Shown one piece after another: positions 36,895-45,466 of a stretch of 64,000 nt of DNA. The stretch is from Sphingomonas aracearum (GTDB lineage: Bacteria; Pseudomonadota; Alphaproteobacteria; Sphingomonadales; Sphingomonadaceae). Where the stretch lies: positions 930,001 to 994,000 of the forward strand of contig NZ_QQNB01000001.1 of NCBI RefSeq assembly GCF_003345355.1. The letters run 5' to 3'. Positions within the stretch are counted from its first letter, which is position 1; every line of letters begins with the position of its first letter. Under the pieces are notes generated by a model. It was given only the letters and a program-made list of their open reading frames with translations, was not told the origin of the DNA and ran no database searches. Both the position numbers and the translations under genes were made by a program.

Positions 36895-38151
36895 ATGCGG
36901 CATCTGCTTGGCCTGCTGGCAACAACGTCTCTGCTGGGCTCGGCATCCGCGCAGGAGCCGAAGCAGGTCGATCTCTATACCGTCTCGCGCAATGCGGTGA
37001 TGGCCGGCAGATACCTGGACGCGACGGCCGTCCTCGAAGCGGAGGCGTTCAAGCCCGGCGCCGCCGTGAACGGTCTGCCGCGCCAGCTCTGGACGCAATA
37101 TACGCCGTTCGTGACCGGCGAGCTCGATCCGGCCGTGTTCGGCGCGGACACGCCACCGGCCGATCCGGCGATGCTCGCTCAACTCGCCGCCGCCCGGCCG
37201 CGCGATGCCGTGGCCGAGATCGCGCGGCGCGCCCGCGACACGCGGATCGTCATCCTCAACGAGGCGCATTTCAGCCCCCGCGACCGCGCCTTCGCGCTGG
37301 AAGTCGCCCGCGCCTTGCGGCCGCTCGGCTATTCCGTCCTCGCCGCCGAGACGTTCCGCAATGATCCGGAAGCAGGGCAGCCCGCGACCGGCGGCGAGCA
37401 GCTACAGCAGGACGGCATCGTTCGTCGATCGACCGGCTTTTACAGCGCCGACCCGGTTTTCGCGAACTTCCTGCGCGGCGCCCATGCGCTCGGCTATCGC
37501 ACCGTCGCCTATGAGCAGCGGCGCGACCAGACCACGCCCGACGGCGGCGTGCCCGAGCGCGAGGAAGCGCAGGCGCAGAACCTGCTGGCCATGCTCCGCG
37601 CCAACCCTGCCGCCAAGGTGCTGGTCTATGTCGGTCACGGCCACGTCATGGAAGGCTCGAGCAGCGCCGGCCCCGCCATGATGGCCGAGCGGCTTAAGCG
37701 GCTTTCCGGAATCGATCCGCTGACGGTCGATCAGGTGCGGCTTGCCGGCCTCCGCCCGCGGTTGCGCGTCGTGCAGATGGCGGCAAGCGCGCGTGTGGGC
37801 AGCCGTCCCGCGATCTTCATGAAGGGCGACACGCCGCTCATCCTGGGCGATGGCGATGCCGGCGCGGTCGACCTTCAGGTCGTACACCCACTGCGCAGCT
37901 ATCGCCACGGCCGTCCTTCGTGGCTGGCGACCTTTGGCGGACGTCCCGTCGCGATCGCCCCCGCCTTGCTGCCGACCACAGGCAAGCGCCTGATCCAGGC
38001 GTTTGATGCCGCGGAACCCGCCGACGCCGTGCCGCTCGACCAGGTTCTGGTGGAGGCAGGCAAGCCCGCGCCGATGCTGCTGCTGCCGGCCGGGCGACGC
38101 ATCCGCTACGCGGTGCAGGAGCCCTCTTCGCTCGCCACGGCCTCCCGCTAG
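36895..38151 (+). CDS. Exported ChaN/EreA-like protein
   Basis: The 418-aa protein has a signal peptide (about 1-19, ASAQ). A central domain of about 110-270 has IVILNEAHFSPRDRAFALEVARALRPLGYSVLAAETF and LVYVGHGHVMEG, which recall the EreA/ChaN/TraB-like fold, where conserved Glu-His pairs bind metal or haem. The front (LYTVSRNAVMAGRYLDATAVLEAEAFKPG) is helical. Substrate is unknown; the annotation is a fold-level resemblance. Translation depends on a Shine-Dalgarno inside the hairpin at 36865-36892. Confidence 0.6.
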   Translation: MRHLLGLLATTSLLGSASAQEPKQVDLYTVSRNAVMAGRYLDATAVLEAEAFKPGAAVNGLPRQLWTQYTPFVTGELDPAVFGADTPPADPAMLAQLAAARPRDAVAEIARRARDTRIVILNEAHFSPRDRAFALEVARALRPLGYSVLAAETFRNDPEAGQPATGGEQLQQDGIVRRSTGFYSADPVFANFLRGAHALGYRTVAYEQRRDQTTPDGGVPEREEAQAQNLLAMLRANPAAKVLVYVGHGHVMEGSSSAGPAMMAERLKRLSGIDPLTVDQVRLAGLRPRLRVVQMAASARVGSRPAIFMKGDTPLILGDGDAGAVDLQVVHPLRSYRHGRPSWLATFGGRPVAIAPALLPTTGKRLIQAFDAAEPADAVPLDQVLVEAGKPAPMLLLPAGRRIRYAVQEPSSLATASR

Positions 38152-38189
38152 CGCAACCTCCCCCAGTCAGGCGCTGGGAAGCAGTCGCC

Positions 38190-38936
38190 TTACTTCTGGC
38201 AGGCGACGATCGCCGCGATCACCGCCAGCGTTTCCTGCGGATCGCGCACGCGCACGGTGTCCAGCCCCATCTCCTTGGCGGGATAATCATTGCCGCCGGG
38301 GAAGATCGCGTCGCCGATGAACAGGAACGTCTCCAGCGGGATGCCGCTGGCGTCGTGGAGCTTGCGCAGGCCATAGGCCTTGTCCACGCCCTCGCGCGTG
38401 ATGTCGATCGAGGTGGCGCCGCCCATGTTGATCGACAGGCCCGGCAGCCGCTGCTTCAGGTCGGCCTGGATGACCTTGCGCTTCTCGAACTTGGGATCCC
38501 AATGCTCCTTGGCTTCGATCGGTGCCTGCTGGCCGAGCGCGGAGAAGGTGATCTGGCTGCCGCGATCCTCGATCCGCTCGCCCCAGGTCTGCTCCGGCGT
38601 GAAGCCGGTCGCCTCCAGCGAGGCGTCGAACGCTTCCAGGATCTTCTTCTTGGTCGCATCGTCGAACAGCTCGGCATAGACCGGGCGCCACGCGCCCTCC
38701 TTGTGCGTGTAGAGCTTGGTGCCGGTGGTGGGCATCAGCCACAGGCGCGACAGGTCTGCGCGCGCGGGCAGCTGGCTCGCCACCTGCTTGTCGAACTGCG
38801 GCCAGTCGCCGCCGGAGATCACCGCGACGTTCGCCACGCCCAGCAGGTCGGCCAGCGCCTCGCCCATGTCGGGCAGCAGGGCCTGCTTGCTCAGCGCGAG
38901 CGTTCCGTCGAGATCGAAGGCGACCAGCTGCTTCAT
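38190..38936 (-). CDS. HAD-IIB phosphatase, phosphomannomutase-like
   Basis: This 248-aa HAD enzyme has the nucleophile motif FDLDGTLALSK (Asp8), the Ser/Thr motif SGGD, a C2 cap (about 85-190) and the closing IGDAIFPGGNDYPAKEMG. The layout and the cap recall the eukaryotic-type phosphomannomutases (PMM1/2) as well as sugar phosphatases. Bacterial homologues are usually annotated as HAD-IIB hydrolases, so mannose-phosphate mutase activity is a guess. ATG at 38936 has AGGAG eight bases upstream. It lies convergent with the ChaN-like gene, 38 bases apart. Confidence 0.8.
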   Translation of the reverse strand: MKQLVAFDLDGTLALSKQALLPDMGEALADLLGVANVAVISGGDWPQFDKQVASQLPARADLSRLWLMPTTGTKLYTHKEGAWRPVYAELFDDATKKKILEAFDASLEATGFTPEQTWGERIEDRGSQITFSALGQQAPIEAKEHWDPKFEKRKVIQADLKQRLPGLSINMGGATSIDITREGVDKAYGLRKLHDASGIPLETFLFIGDAIFPGGNDYPAKEMGLDTVRVRDPQETLAVIAAIVACQK

Positions 38937-39031
38937 GGCGTTCACTCCTGTTGAAGCCCCGCCCTTAGCAGCGCAATGCTGCAGAGCAATATGGATGGTG
39001 CGGCCCTGTTCGGGACGACAGAAGGACGGAC

Positions 39032-39604
39032 ATGGCGATGGAAGCACTGCTGGCGCGATATGGCCTGCTCGCCATTCTGGTGGGCGCCGGCATCGAGGGC
39101 GAAGCGGTGGTGATCGCGGGCGGCGTCCTGGCGCACCGGGGCCTGGTGCCGTTGTGGGGCGCGATGCTGTGCGCGGCGGCCGGCTCCTGCATCGTGGACC
39201 AGGCATGGTTCCTTGCCGGGCGCCGCCTGCGGGACAACCGCCGGGTCGCCGCCATCCGCGCCAAGCCGGCGTTCGCCCGCGCGCTGGGCCTGCTGGAGCG
39301 GCACCCGACGGTCTTCGTGCTCGGCTTTCGCTTCGTCTACGGCATGCGCACGGTCAGCCCGATCGCGATCGGCACGTCGCGCGTTCCGGCACGCCGCTTC
39401 GTTCCCTTGAACGCGCTGGCGGCGGCGATCTGGGGCTGTCTGTTCACCCTGCTCGGCTATTGGTTCGGCAACTTCCTGGATCCGCTGCTGCACCGGCTGA
39501 TCGGGCGGCCGCATGTGCTGGCGCTGGTCGCCGCCACGCTGGCGATTGCAGGCGCGGCGTTCTGGCTACTCCGCCGCCGAAGAAGCGCGCTGCACCAATC
39601 CTGA
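39032..39604 (+). CDS. DedA family membrane protein
   Basis: This 190-aa DedA/SNARE-associated protein has about five membrane segments or re-entrant loops. Motifs are GAGIEGEAVVIAGG (compare the FIE.. element), VGDQ-like SCIVDQAWFLAGRR, FRFVYGMRTVSPIAIGTSRV and NALAAAIWGCLFTLLGYWFG. DedA proteins are undecaprenyl phosphate or phospholipid flippase candidates. It is divergent from the HAD gene, with about 95 bases between. Confidence 0.9.
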   Translation: MAMEALLARYGLLAILVGAGIEGEAVVIAGGVLAHRGLVPLWGAMLCAAAGSCIVDQAWFLAGRRLRDNRRVAAIRAKPAFARALGLLERHPTVFVLGFRFVYGMRTVSPIAIGTSRVPARRFVPLNALAAAIWGCLFTLLGYWFGNFLDPLLHRLIGRPHVLALVAATLAIAGAAFWLLRRRRSALHQS

Positions 39605-40010
39605 TCGTATGACGCCAAGGATACAGCATCGCCCTCGCACAGGTGATTGAAGCTGCGCGCGAAGGCCCATTGGCATGCCCGATGCAACCTCCTCCCTGCC
39701 GATCAAGGCAGCGACGGGAGGATCCAATGACGCGATTGATGACGCTTGCAGCACTGCCGCCCCCACCATGACCCGCGCACGGCTGACCGTCGCGGGCAGC
39801 GCGTCGGGTCCGGCCCGGCTGTGCCTCACCCCGCACCCGCGTGGCGACGTGCTGCTGCGGGCGACCGCCTGCCGCGCCGGGCCTGCCTGAGTGCCCGGAA
39901 TTGGGCGCTTCGCGGGGTCATAATGCGCTGAGCGGATTCGCTCCGGCGCGGAATCGATTCGCCCCGCCGCAGGCAGGGGAACGCTCGATTCCACCGACCT
40001 TTCCGGCATC
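39605..40010. other. 406-bp gap with a Shine-Dalgarno-bearing hairpin but no clear gene
   Basis: CCTCCCTGCC at 39691-39700 can pair with GGCA (39707-39710) and GGGAGG (39716-39721), with a five-base bulge. The right arm, GGGAGGAT, lies five bases before an ATG at 39727 that opens only a 14-codon frame (MTRLMTLAALPPPP). A longer frame, 39675-39890 (71 codons), has no good ribosome site. The rest shows no RNA gene or mobile element. Confidence 0.4.
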
Positions 40011-40244
40011 ATGCGGGCGCGCCGGCTGAACTCCTCGCTGATCGAGCGGATCGTCTTCGACGAGGAAGCGGAGACGTTGCGCATCCGCTTCCGGCGCTCG
40101 GGCGAGTATCTCTATTCGGGCGTTCCGCGCGCGATCTATGAGGCGCTGAGCCGCGCCAAGTCGGCGGGAACGTTCTTCAACGAGGCGATCAAGGGGCGCT
40201 TCGCATGTCAGCCGCTGCGGAGAAGGTATCCGGTGGAGGAATGA
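40011..40244 (+). CDS. KTSC domain protein
   Basis: This 77-aa protein is almost entirely a KTSC domain: LNSSLIERIVFDEEAETLRIRFRRSGEYLYSGVPRAIYEALSRAKSAGTFFNEAIKGRF. The usual KTSC motif appears here as AKSAGTFFN, with Ser in place of Cys-adjacent residues. The small fold is thought to bind nucleic acids in RecA-linked or lysyl-tRNA synthetase proteins, but the standalone form is uncharacterised. It is isolated, 112 bases before the lepA stop on the other strand. Confidence 0.85.
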   Translation: MRARRLNSSLIERIVFDEEAETLRIRFRRSGEYLYSGVPRAIYEALSRAKSAGTFFNEAIKGRFACQPLRRRYPVEE

Positions 40245-40330
40245 GGCCGCGCCGCAGCGAAGCCATGTCGTCGATCGACAGGCGCGAGAGCGAGCTCGCG
40301 CGGTCGTCGGCCGGCCTTCGGCACCACCGC

Positions 40331-40349
40331 GGCTAAGCTGCGCTTAGCC
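40331..40349. terminator. Hairpin between convergent KTSC and lepA genes
   Basis: GGCTAAG (40331-40337) pairs perfectly with CTTAGCC (40343-40349) around CTGCG, eight bases from the lepA stop. A short TT follows on the plus strand. Probably a shared, weak terminator. Confidence 0.45.
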
Positions 40350-40356
40350 TTGGGCC

Positions 40357-42165
40357 TCAGGCCTCATCGCCCATCCTGAGCGCGGCGATGAACGCCTCCT
40401 GCGGGATGCTGACGGAGCCGTATTCCCGCATCTTCGCCTTGCCCTTCTTCTGCTTGTCGAGGAGCTTGCGCTTGCGGGTGGCGTCGCCGCCATAGCATTT
40501 CGCCGTCACGTCCTTGCGCATCGCGCTGATCGTCTCGCGCGCGATCACCTTGCCGCCGATCGCCGCCTGGATCGGGATCTTGAACAGGTGGCGCGGGATG
40601 AGGTCCTTCAGCCGCTCGCACATGCCGCGCCCGCGCGTTTCCGCGGTGCCGCGGTGGACGATCATCGACAAGGCATCGACCAGTTCCTCGTTGACGAGGA
40701 TGCTCATCTTCACGAGGTCGCCCTCGCGATAGCCGATCTGGTGATAGTCGAAGCTGGCATAGCCCTTCGACAGCGATTTCAGCCGGTCGTAGAAGTCGAA
40801 CACCACTTCGTTGAGCGGCAGCTCATAGGTCGCCTGCGCGCGGCCGCCGACATAGGTGAGGTTCTTCTGGATGCCGCGGCGATCCTGGCACAGCTTCAGG
40901 ATCGAGCCGAGATATTCGTCCGGCACGTAGATCACCGCCTCGATCCACGGCTCAGAAATGGTCGCGATCTTGTTGGGATCGGGCATGTCGGCCGGATTGT
41001 GCAGCTCGATCCTGCCGCCATTATGCGTCAGCTCGATCTCGTAGACCACGCTGGGCGCGGTGGTGATGAGGTCGAGATCGTATTCGCGCGTCAGCCGCTC
41101 CTGGATGATCTCCAGGTGGAGGAGGCCGAGAAATCCACAACGGAAGCCGAAGCCGAGCGCGGCCGAGGTCTCCATCTCGAACGAGAAGCTCGCATCGTTC
41201 AGCCGCAGCCGCGAAATGCTCTCGCGCAGCTTCTCGAAGTCGTTCGCGTCCACCGGGAATAGCCCGCAGAACACCACCGGCTGCACTTCCTTGAACCCGG
41301 GCAGCGGCTCGGCGGCGGGCTTCTTGGCATCGGTCAGGGTGTCGCCGACGCGGGCCTGCGCCACGTCCTTGATCTGCGCCGTGATGAAGCCGATCTCGCC
41401 CGGCCCGAGGTCGGTCAGCTGCTCGATCTTCGGCCGGAAGCAGCCCACCCGGTCGACCAGGTGCTGCGTGCCCGCCTGCATGAAGGTGACGAGCTGGCCC
41501 TTCTTCAGCACGCCTTCCATCACCCGAACGAGGATCACCACGCCGAGATACGGGTCGTACCAGCTGTCCACCAGCATCGCCTTCAGCGGCGCGGTCGCAT
41601 CGCCCCTGGGCGGCGGGATGCGGGTGACGATCGCTTCCAGCGTTTCCTCGATGCCGATGCCCGACTTGGCCGAGGCGAGCACCGCGTTCGAGGCGTCGAG
41701 CCCGATCACCTCCTCGATCTCGGCCTTCACCTTGTCCGGATCGGCGGCGGGCAGGTCGATCTTGTTGATGACGGGCACGATCTCATGGTCGTGCTCGATC
41801 GACTGGTAGACGTTGGCGAGCGTCTGCGCTTCCACGCCCTGCGCCGAGTCCACCACCAGCAGCGCGCCCTCGCACGCCGCCAGAGAGCGCGAGACCTCAT
41901 AGGCGAAGTCGACGTGCCCGGGCGTGTCCATGAGGTTCAGCGTGTACGTTTCGCCGTCCTGCGCCTTGTAGGACAGGCGCACGGTCTGCGCCTTGATGGT
42001 GATGCCGCGCTCCTTCTCGATGTCCATGTTGTCGAGCACCTGCTCGCTCATCTCGCGGTCGGAAAGGCCGCCGGTCTTCTGGATGAGGCGGTCGGCGAGC
42101 GTCGACTTGCCATGGTCGATATGCGCGATGATCGAGAAGTTACGGATCTTGTCGAGGGGAGTCAT
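40357..42165 (-). CDS. lepA: Elongation factor 4
   Basis: This 602-aa translational GTPase back-translocates or helps assemble ribosomes. G1 is [15 protein letters not shown]3 is [12 protein letters not shown] and G4 is [10 protein letters not shown]. The C-terminal LepA-specific region ends RMGDEA, preceded by [23 protein letters not shown] at 42165 ([19 protein letters not shown]) matches the family start; the track start adds ten residues. It stands alone on its strand, divergent from the peroxiredoxin gene. Confidence 0.98.
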   Translation of the reverse strand: MTPLDKIRNFSIIAHIDHGKSTLADRLIQKTGGLSDREMSEQVLDNMDIEKERGITIKAQTVRLSYKAQDGETYTLNLMDTPGHVDFAYEVSRSLAACEGALLVVDSAQGVEAQTLANVYQSIEHDHEIVPVINKIDLPAADPDKVKAEIEEVIGLDASNAVLASAKSGIGIEETLEAIVTRIPPPRGDATAPLKAMLVDSWYDPYLGVVILVRVMEGVLKKGQLVTFMQAGTQHLVDRVGCFRPKIEQLTDLGPGEIGFITAQIKDVAQARVGDTLTDAKKPAAEPLPGFKEVQPVVFCGLFPVDANDFEKLRESISRLRLNDASFSFEMETSAALGFGFRCGFLGLLHLEIIQERLTREYDLDLITTAPSVVYEIELTHNGGRIELHNPADMPDPNKIATISEPWIEAVIYVPDEYLGSILKLCQDRRGIQKNLTYVGGRAQATYELPLNEVVFDFYDRLKSLSKGYASFDYHQIGYREGDLVKMSILVNEELVDALSMIVHRGTAETRGRGMCERLKDLIPRHLFKIPIQAAIGGKVIARETISAMRKDVTAKCYGGDATRKRKLLDKQKKGKAKMREYGSVSIPQEAFIAALRMGDEA

Positions 42166-42251
42166 AGCCGCGCGCGTTAGCAGGCGGCGTGCCAATTGCC
42201 AAAGGGCGCGTGAAGTCCGTACAACGACAGCGATCCAGCGGAGAACATTCG

Positions 42252-42788
42252 ATGAAGCGCCACGCCCTCCTGCTCGCCGCCGCCGCCCTCCTGGCTGCCC
42301 CTGCCTCCGCCGCGTTGAAGCCGGGTGCCAAGGCGCCGGCCTTCGCCACGCAGGCGGCGACCGGGGGCAAGGTTTCCACCTTCGATCTTTCCGCCGCGCT
42401 GAAGAAGGGCCCGGTGGTGCTCTACTTCTTCCCCGCCGCCTTCACCTCCGGCTGCACGGTGGAAGCGCACGAGTTCGCGGAGGCATCGGACGATTTCGCC
42501 CGGGCCGGCGCTACCCTGATCGGCCTGTCCGCCGATCCGATCGACAAGCTGGCCGACTTTTCGGTGAAGGAATGCCGCAACAAGTTCCCGGTCGGGGTCG
42601 CGCAGGCGCCGACGATTGCCGGCTATGACGTCGCCCATGCGGTGGCCAAGAACCGCACCGATCGCACCAGCTACGTCATCGCGCCGAACGGCCGCATCCT
42701 GTATGCGCTGTCGCAGCCGAACCCGGCAGGACACGTCCAGGGCACGCTTGCCGCCGTGCGCGAGTGGCGCGCGAAGCACCCGAAATAA
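42252..42788 (+). CDS. Exported peroxiredoxin (AhpC/TSA family)
   Basis: The 178-aa protein has a signal peptide (about 1-20, ASAA) and a thioredoxin-fold peroxiredoxin domain. The peroxidatic Cys68 is in [15 protein letters not shown], with a second Cys at about 108 (KECRNKF) as a possible resolving residue. [12 protein letters not shown] and [13 protein letters not shown] follow the BCP/PrxQ layout. It should reduce peroxides in the periplasm. ATG at 42252 starts the signal peptide; the longer track frame reads through the lepA promoter gap. Confidence 0.9.
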   Translation: MKRHALLLAAAALLAAPASAALKPGAKAPAFATQAATGGKVSTFDLSAALKKGPVVLYFFPAAFTSGCTVEAHEFAEASDDFARAGATLIGLSADPIDKLADFSVKECRNKFPVGVAQAPTIAGYDVAHAVAKNRTDRTSYVIAPNGRILYALSQPNPAGHVQGTLAAVREWRAKHPK

Positions 42789-42838
42789 CGCTTGTCGAGG
42801 CTGCACCCGCCAGCCTCGGCTGTAACGTCACCGAACGC

Positions 42839-43351
42839 TTAAAAGGCCGCGATCGCCGCCAGCGCGCTCGCCAAGCGGGCTGGCCCCTCCCCGCGTACCA
42901 TCGCCCAGCGCACGCCGCGGCGCTCCAGCTCCGCGCGCGACAGGTCGAAGAACTTCTGCCGCAGCTCGGCAGTCCCGAACAGGCGCGTGCCGTCCGCCAC
43001 CCAGGGGAGGTCGATGTCGAACAGCAGGTAGAGGTCTGCGGTATCGTGCCAATCATCGAACCAGGGATCGCGCCGGCCGAACAGCATGTCGGCCCACACC
43101 GCCGTCATCAGCGGATCGGTGTCGAGAACCAGCGGGTCGGCGCCGCCGGCGAGGGCCGCCGCGATCTGCGCGTGGTGCGTCCGGGCGATGGCGAGCAGGT
43201 CGTCCATCGTGAAGTCCGTGCCTTCCGCCTCGGCATAGTCGCGGCCATATTCGCCGAGATAGCCGCCGCCCAGGCGCGCGGCCAGAACCGGGCCGACCGT
43301 CGATTTGCCGGTGCTTTCCGGCCCGTGAAGACAGATCGTGCGCGGGATCAT
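42839..43351 (-). CDS. NadR-like nicotinamide riboside kinase / ATPase
   Basis: This 170-aa P-loop protein has Walker A GPESTGKSTV at about 10-19, then the GEYGRDYAE and THHAQI motifs seen in the NadR kinase domain, and DTDPLMTAVWADMLFG. It lacks the NadR adenylyltransferase and HTH parts. Its ATG at 43351 overlaps the pnuC stop (ATGA), so it should phosphorylate nicotinamide riboside taken up by PnuC. The C-terminus is close to the peroxiredoxin gene, convergent, 50 bases apart. Confidence 0.85.
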   Translation of the reverse strand: MIPRTICLHGPESTGKSTVGPVLAARLGGGYLGEYGRDYAEAEGTDFTMDDLLAIARTHHAQIAAALAGGADPLVLDTDPLMTAVWADMLFGRRDPWFDDWHDTADLYLLFDIDLPWVADGTRLFGTAELRQKFFDLSRAELERRGVRWAMVRGEGPARLASALAAIAAF

Positions 43352-43923
43352 GCGACAACTGGCCTCGCCGGACGGCGCACGCGGTGCCAGTCGAGCAAGC
43401 CCCACAGGGCAAGCGCGAGATAGATCGTGTACAGCCCCGCGGTGAGATACAGCTCCTTGGCCGCGTAGAGCGGGACGGAGGCCAGGTCGACCGCGATCCA
43501 CAGCCACCAGTTCTCGATCCGCCGCTGCGCCATCAGGATCTGCGCGGCGACGCTGGCGATGGCGATGCCGGCATCGGCCCAGGGGTAGGACGCATCCGTG
43601 AACCGGTGCATCAGCCCGCCCCACAGCAGAGTGGCGCCGGCAATCCCGCCCACCCAGCCCAGCCGCGCGCGGCCGGCCAGCCGCTCCACCGGGATCTCGC
43701 CGGTTGCGGCGCTGGCGCGCGTCCAGTTCCACCAGCCATAGGCGTTCACCGCGACGAAGAAGAGCTGGAGCAGCGCGTCCGAATAAAGCTTCGCCCCAAA
43801 GAAAACCGCTGCGTACAGGGCGGTGGAGGCGATCCCGAACGCGAAATTGCCGATCCGGCGCAGCACGACCAGCGCCACGCACACGATGCCCAGCAGCGCC
43901 GCGGCAAGCTCCAGCCCGTTCAT
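43348..43923 (-). CDS. pnuC: PnuC-family nicotinamide riboside transporter
   Basis: This 191-aa membrane protein has about seven membrane segments with NFAFGIASTALYAAVFF, LQLFFVAVNAYGWWNWTRA (the WNW-type binding motif) and ENWWLWIAVDLASVPLYAAKELYLTAGLYTIYLALALWGLLDW. PnuC proteins move nicotinamide riboside; relatives (PnuT) move thiamine, and no thiamine gene or TPP riboswitch was seen here. It is translationally coupled to the NadR-like kinase, which supports a riboside substrate. Confidence 0.9.
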   Translation of the reverse strand: MNGLELAAALLGIVCVALVVLRRIGNFAFGIASTALYAAVFFGAKLYSDALLQLFFVAVNAYGWWNWTRASAATGEIPVERLAGRARLGWVGGIAGATLLWGGLMHRFTDASYPWADAGIAIASVAAQILMAQRRIENWWLWIAVDLASVPLYAAKELYLTAGLYTIYLALALWGLLDWHRVRRPARPVVA

Positions 43924-44100
43924 CCGTCCCCCGCTTCCTTCAGGACGTACCCGATAGCATCCCCGTTCCACCGCGCCACCCCGCGCGAGGGTTCGCCAGC
44001 CGCCCTGAACGGAATGCGCGCGCAAAGCCCCTTGCCGGCCGGAAATCCGCTGCTATAAGCCGCCGCCTGCCGCCCGTTCCGTGAACGGTGCGGTCCCGGT

Positions 44101-44177
44101 CGGGGAATAGCTCAGCCTGGTAGAGCACTGCCTTCGGGAGGCAGGGGCCGGAGGTTCGAATCCTCTTTCCCCGACCA
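44101..44177 (+). tRNA. tRNA-Pro (anticodon CGG)
   Basis: Acceptor arm CGGGGAA pairs with TTCCCCG (44167-44173), followed by A and an encoded CCA. The D arm holds AGCTC/GAGC. The anticodon stem is CTGCC/GGCAG with loop TTCGGGA, giving anticodon CGG for CCG codons. The T arm has GAGGTTCGAATCCTC, with the GTTCGAATC loop. Codon CCG is among the favoured Pro codons in this GC-rich genome. Confidence 0.96.
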
Positions 44178-44289
44178 TTTTCCTTTCAGATGCCCGCATC
44201 CCGCCGCCGCCCTCCCGGGCCGGCGTGCGGCGGCACGGGGCCGCCTTGCTGGACGGAGTCGCGGCCGGGCGATAGTCTGGCGCCAAGCC

Positions 44290-45459
44290 ATGCCCCCTGC
44301 CGCGCCCTCCTTCTGGTTCCTCCTCGCGGTTGCGACGAGCCTAGCCGCATACGTCCTCTACGGCATCGGCCTGCGCCGCCGCCTGGTGGAGCCGAACCGC
44401 GCCTCCTGGCTGATCTGGAGCGCCGCCGCTGCAGTGGAGGCGGCCACCTACACCGCGGTCAATCCGCACGGGCCGCAAGCCTGGGTGTTCCTGTTGTCGG
44501 CGGGCGCCTGCCTCCTTGTCACGCTGGCGATCTGGCGACGAGGCGCGTGGGATCGGCCCACGGCCGACGAACTGTTCTGCATGGCCGCCTGCCTGGCCGC
44601 GCTCGTCCTGTGGCTCGCCTTTCGTTCCGCCTTCTGGGCGCACATGCTGGTGGTAGCCGCGGTGCCCGTCAGCTTCTGGCCGACCTGGGCGAGCACCTGG
44701 GCCGACCGCACGCGCGAGCGCTCGCCGGCCTGGGGCCTCTGGACGATCGGCGACCTCGCCACGCTGATCGTCGCCACGCGCAGTGAGAGCGGCGGGATGG
44801 GCGAATACGCCTATATCCTGGTGGAACTCGCCTGCCATGCCGGCATGTGGCTGATGGTGGGCCTGCTCACGATCAACCCGCTGCGCTCGCTCGGCTGGCG
44901 GAACGGCCGCTTCTTCGTGCTGGACGCCTATGCGCCCGCCGACAATCTGTTCCGGATCGGCGAGACGCATCTCGGCAAGGCGGTCTATGCCGCGCAGGGC
45001 TTTGCCGAGGGCGAGACGATCATCCGCTTCACCGGCCGCCGCTTTCGCGCCGATCGCGTGCCCAGCGACCTTTCCGGCCGCGCCGACCGCTTCGTGCAGG
45101 TAACGCCCGATACCGTGATGGGCCCGTCCGGTCGCATCGACGACCTCATCAACCACAGCTGCGCGCCCAATGCGGGCCTGCGTTTCCTGTCCGGCGGCGT
45201 GTTCCTGATCGCGGTGCGCGCCATTGCGCCGGGCGAGGAGATCGCCTGGGATTATTCCACCACCATGATGGCGTCCGACTGGCAGATGCTGTGCCAGTGC
45301 GGCGCGCCCGATTGCCGCGGGACCATCGGCAACTTCTCCACCCTGCCGCCGGAGCGCCAGGAATGGTACCGCGCGCGCAATCTCGTCGCGCCGTACCTGC
45401 GCCGCAGCGACACCGTGGGCGGCTGGCGCGAAGTGGAGCTGGCGCGCCTTAGCGGGTGA
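44290..45459 (+). CDS. Membrane-anchored SET-domain protein
   Basis: The 389-aa protein has an N-terminal part (about 1-195) of five or six membrane segments (at roughly 8-27, 40-55, 65-82, 95-112, 117-133, 175-195), then a SET domain. FFVLDAYAPADNLFRIGETHLGKAVYAAQGFAEGETI is the SET-N region; NHSC at 288-291, GEEIAWDYST at 315-324 and a post-SET-like CQCGAPDC (335, 337, 342) follow. SET domains methylate lysine on proteins using SAM. Both halves lie in one clean frame. I know no characterised bacterial example of this fusion. It follows the tRNA on the same strand. Confidence 0.8.
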   Translation: MPPAAPSFWFLLAVATSLAAYVLYGIGLRRRLVEPNRASWLIWSAAAAVEAATYTAVNPHGPQAWVFLLSAGACLLVTLAIWRRGAWDRPTADELFCMAACLAALVLWLAFRSAFWAHMLVVAAVPVSFWPTWASTWADRTRERSPAWGLWTIGDLATLIVATRSESGGMGEYAYILVELACHAGMWLMVGLLTINPLRSLGWRNGRFFVLDAYAPADNLFRIGETHLGKAVYAAQGFAEGETIIRFTGRRFRADRVPSDLSGRADRFVQVTPDTVMGPSGRIDDLINHSCAPNAGLRFLSGGVFLIAVRAIAPGEEIAWDYSTTMMASDWQMLCQCGAPDCRGTIGNFSTLPPERQEWYRARNLVAPYLRRSDTVGGWREVELARLSG

Positions 45460-45466
45460 GCGGGCG

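Noticed and set aside
39675..39890. 71-codon frame in the DedA-KTSC gap
   Set aside because: No ribosome binding site at its start and low-complexity, unfolded-looking sequence.
43924..44100. Possible TPP or NAD riboswitch upstream of pnuC
   Set aside because: I looked for the conserved CTGAGA and ACCC..GAACCTGA blocks on the minus strand and did not find them in the right arrangement.
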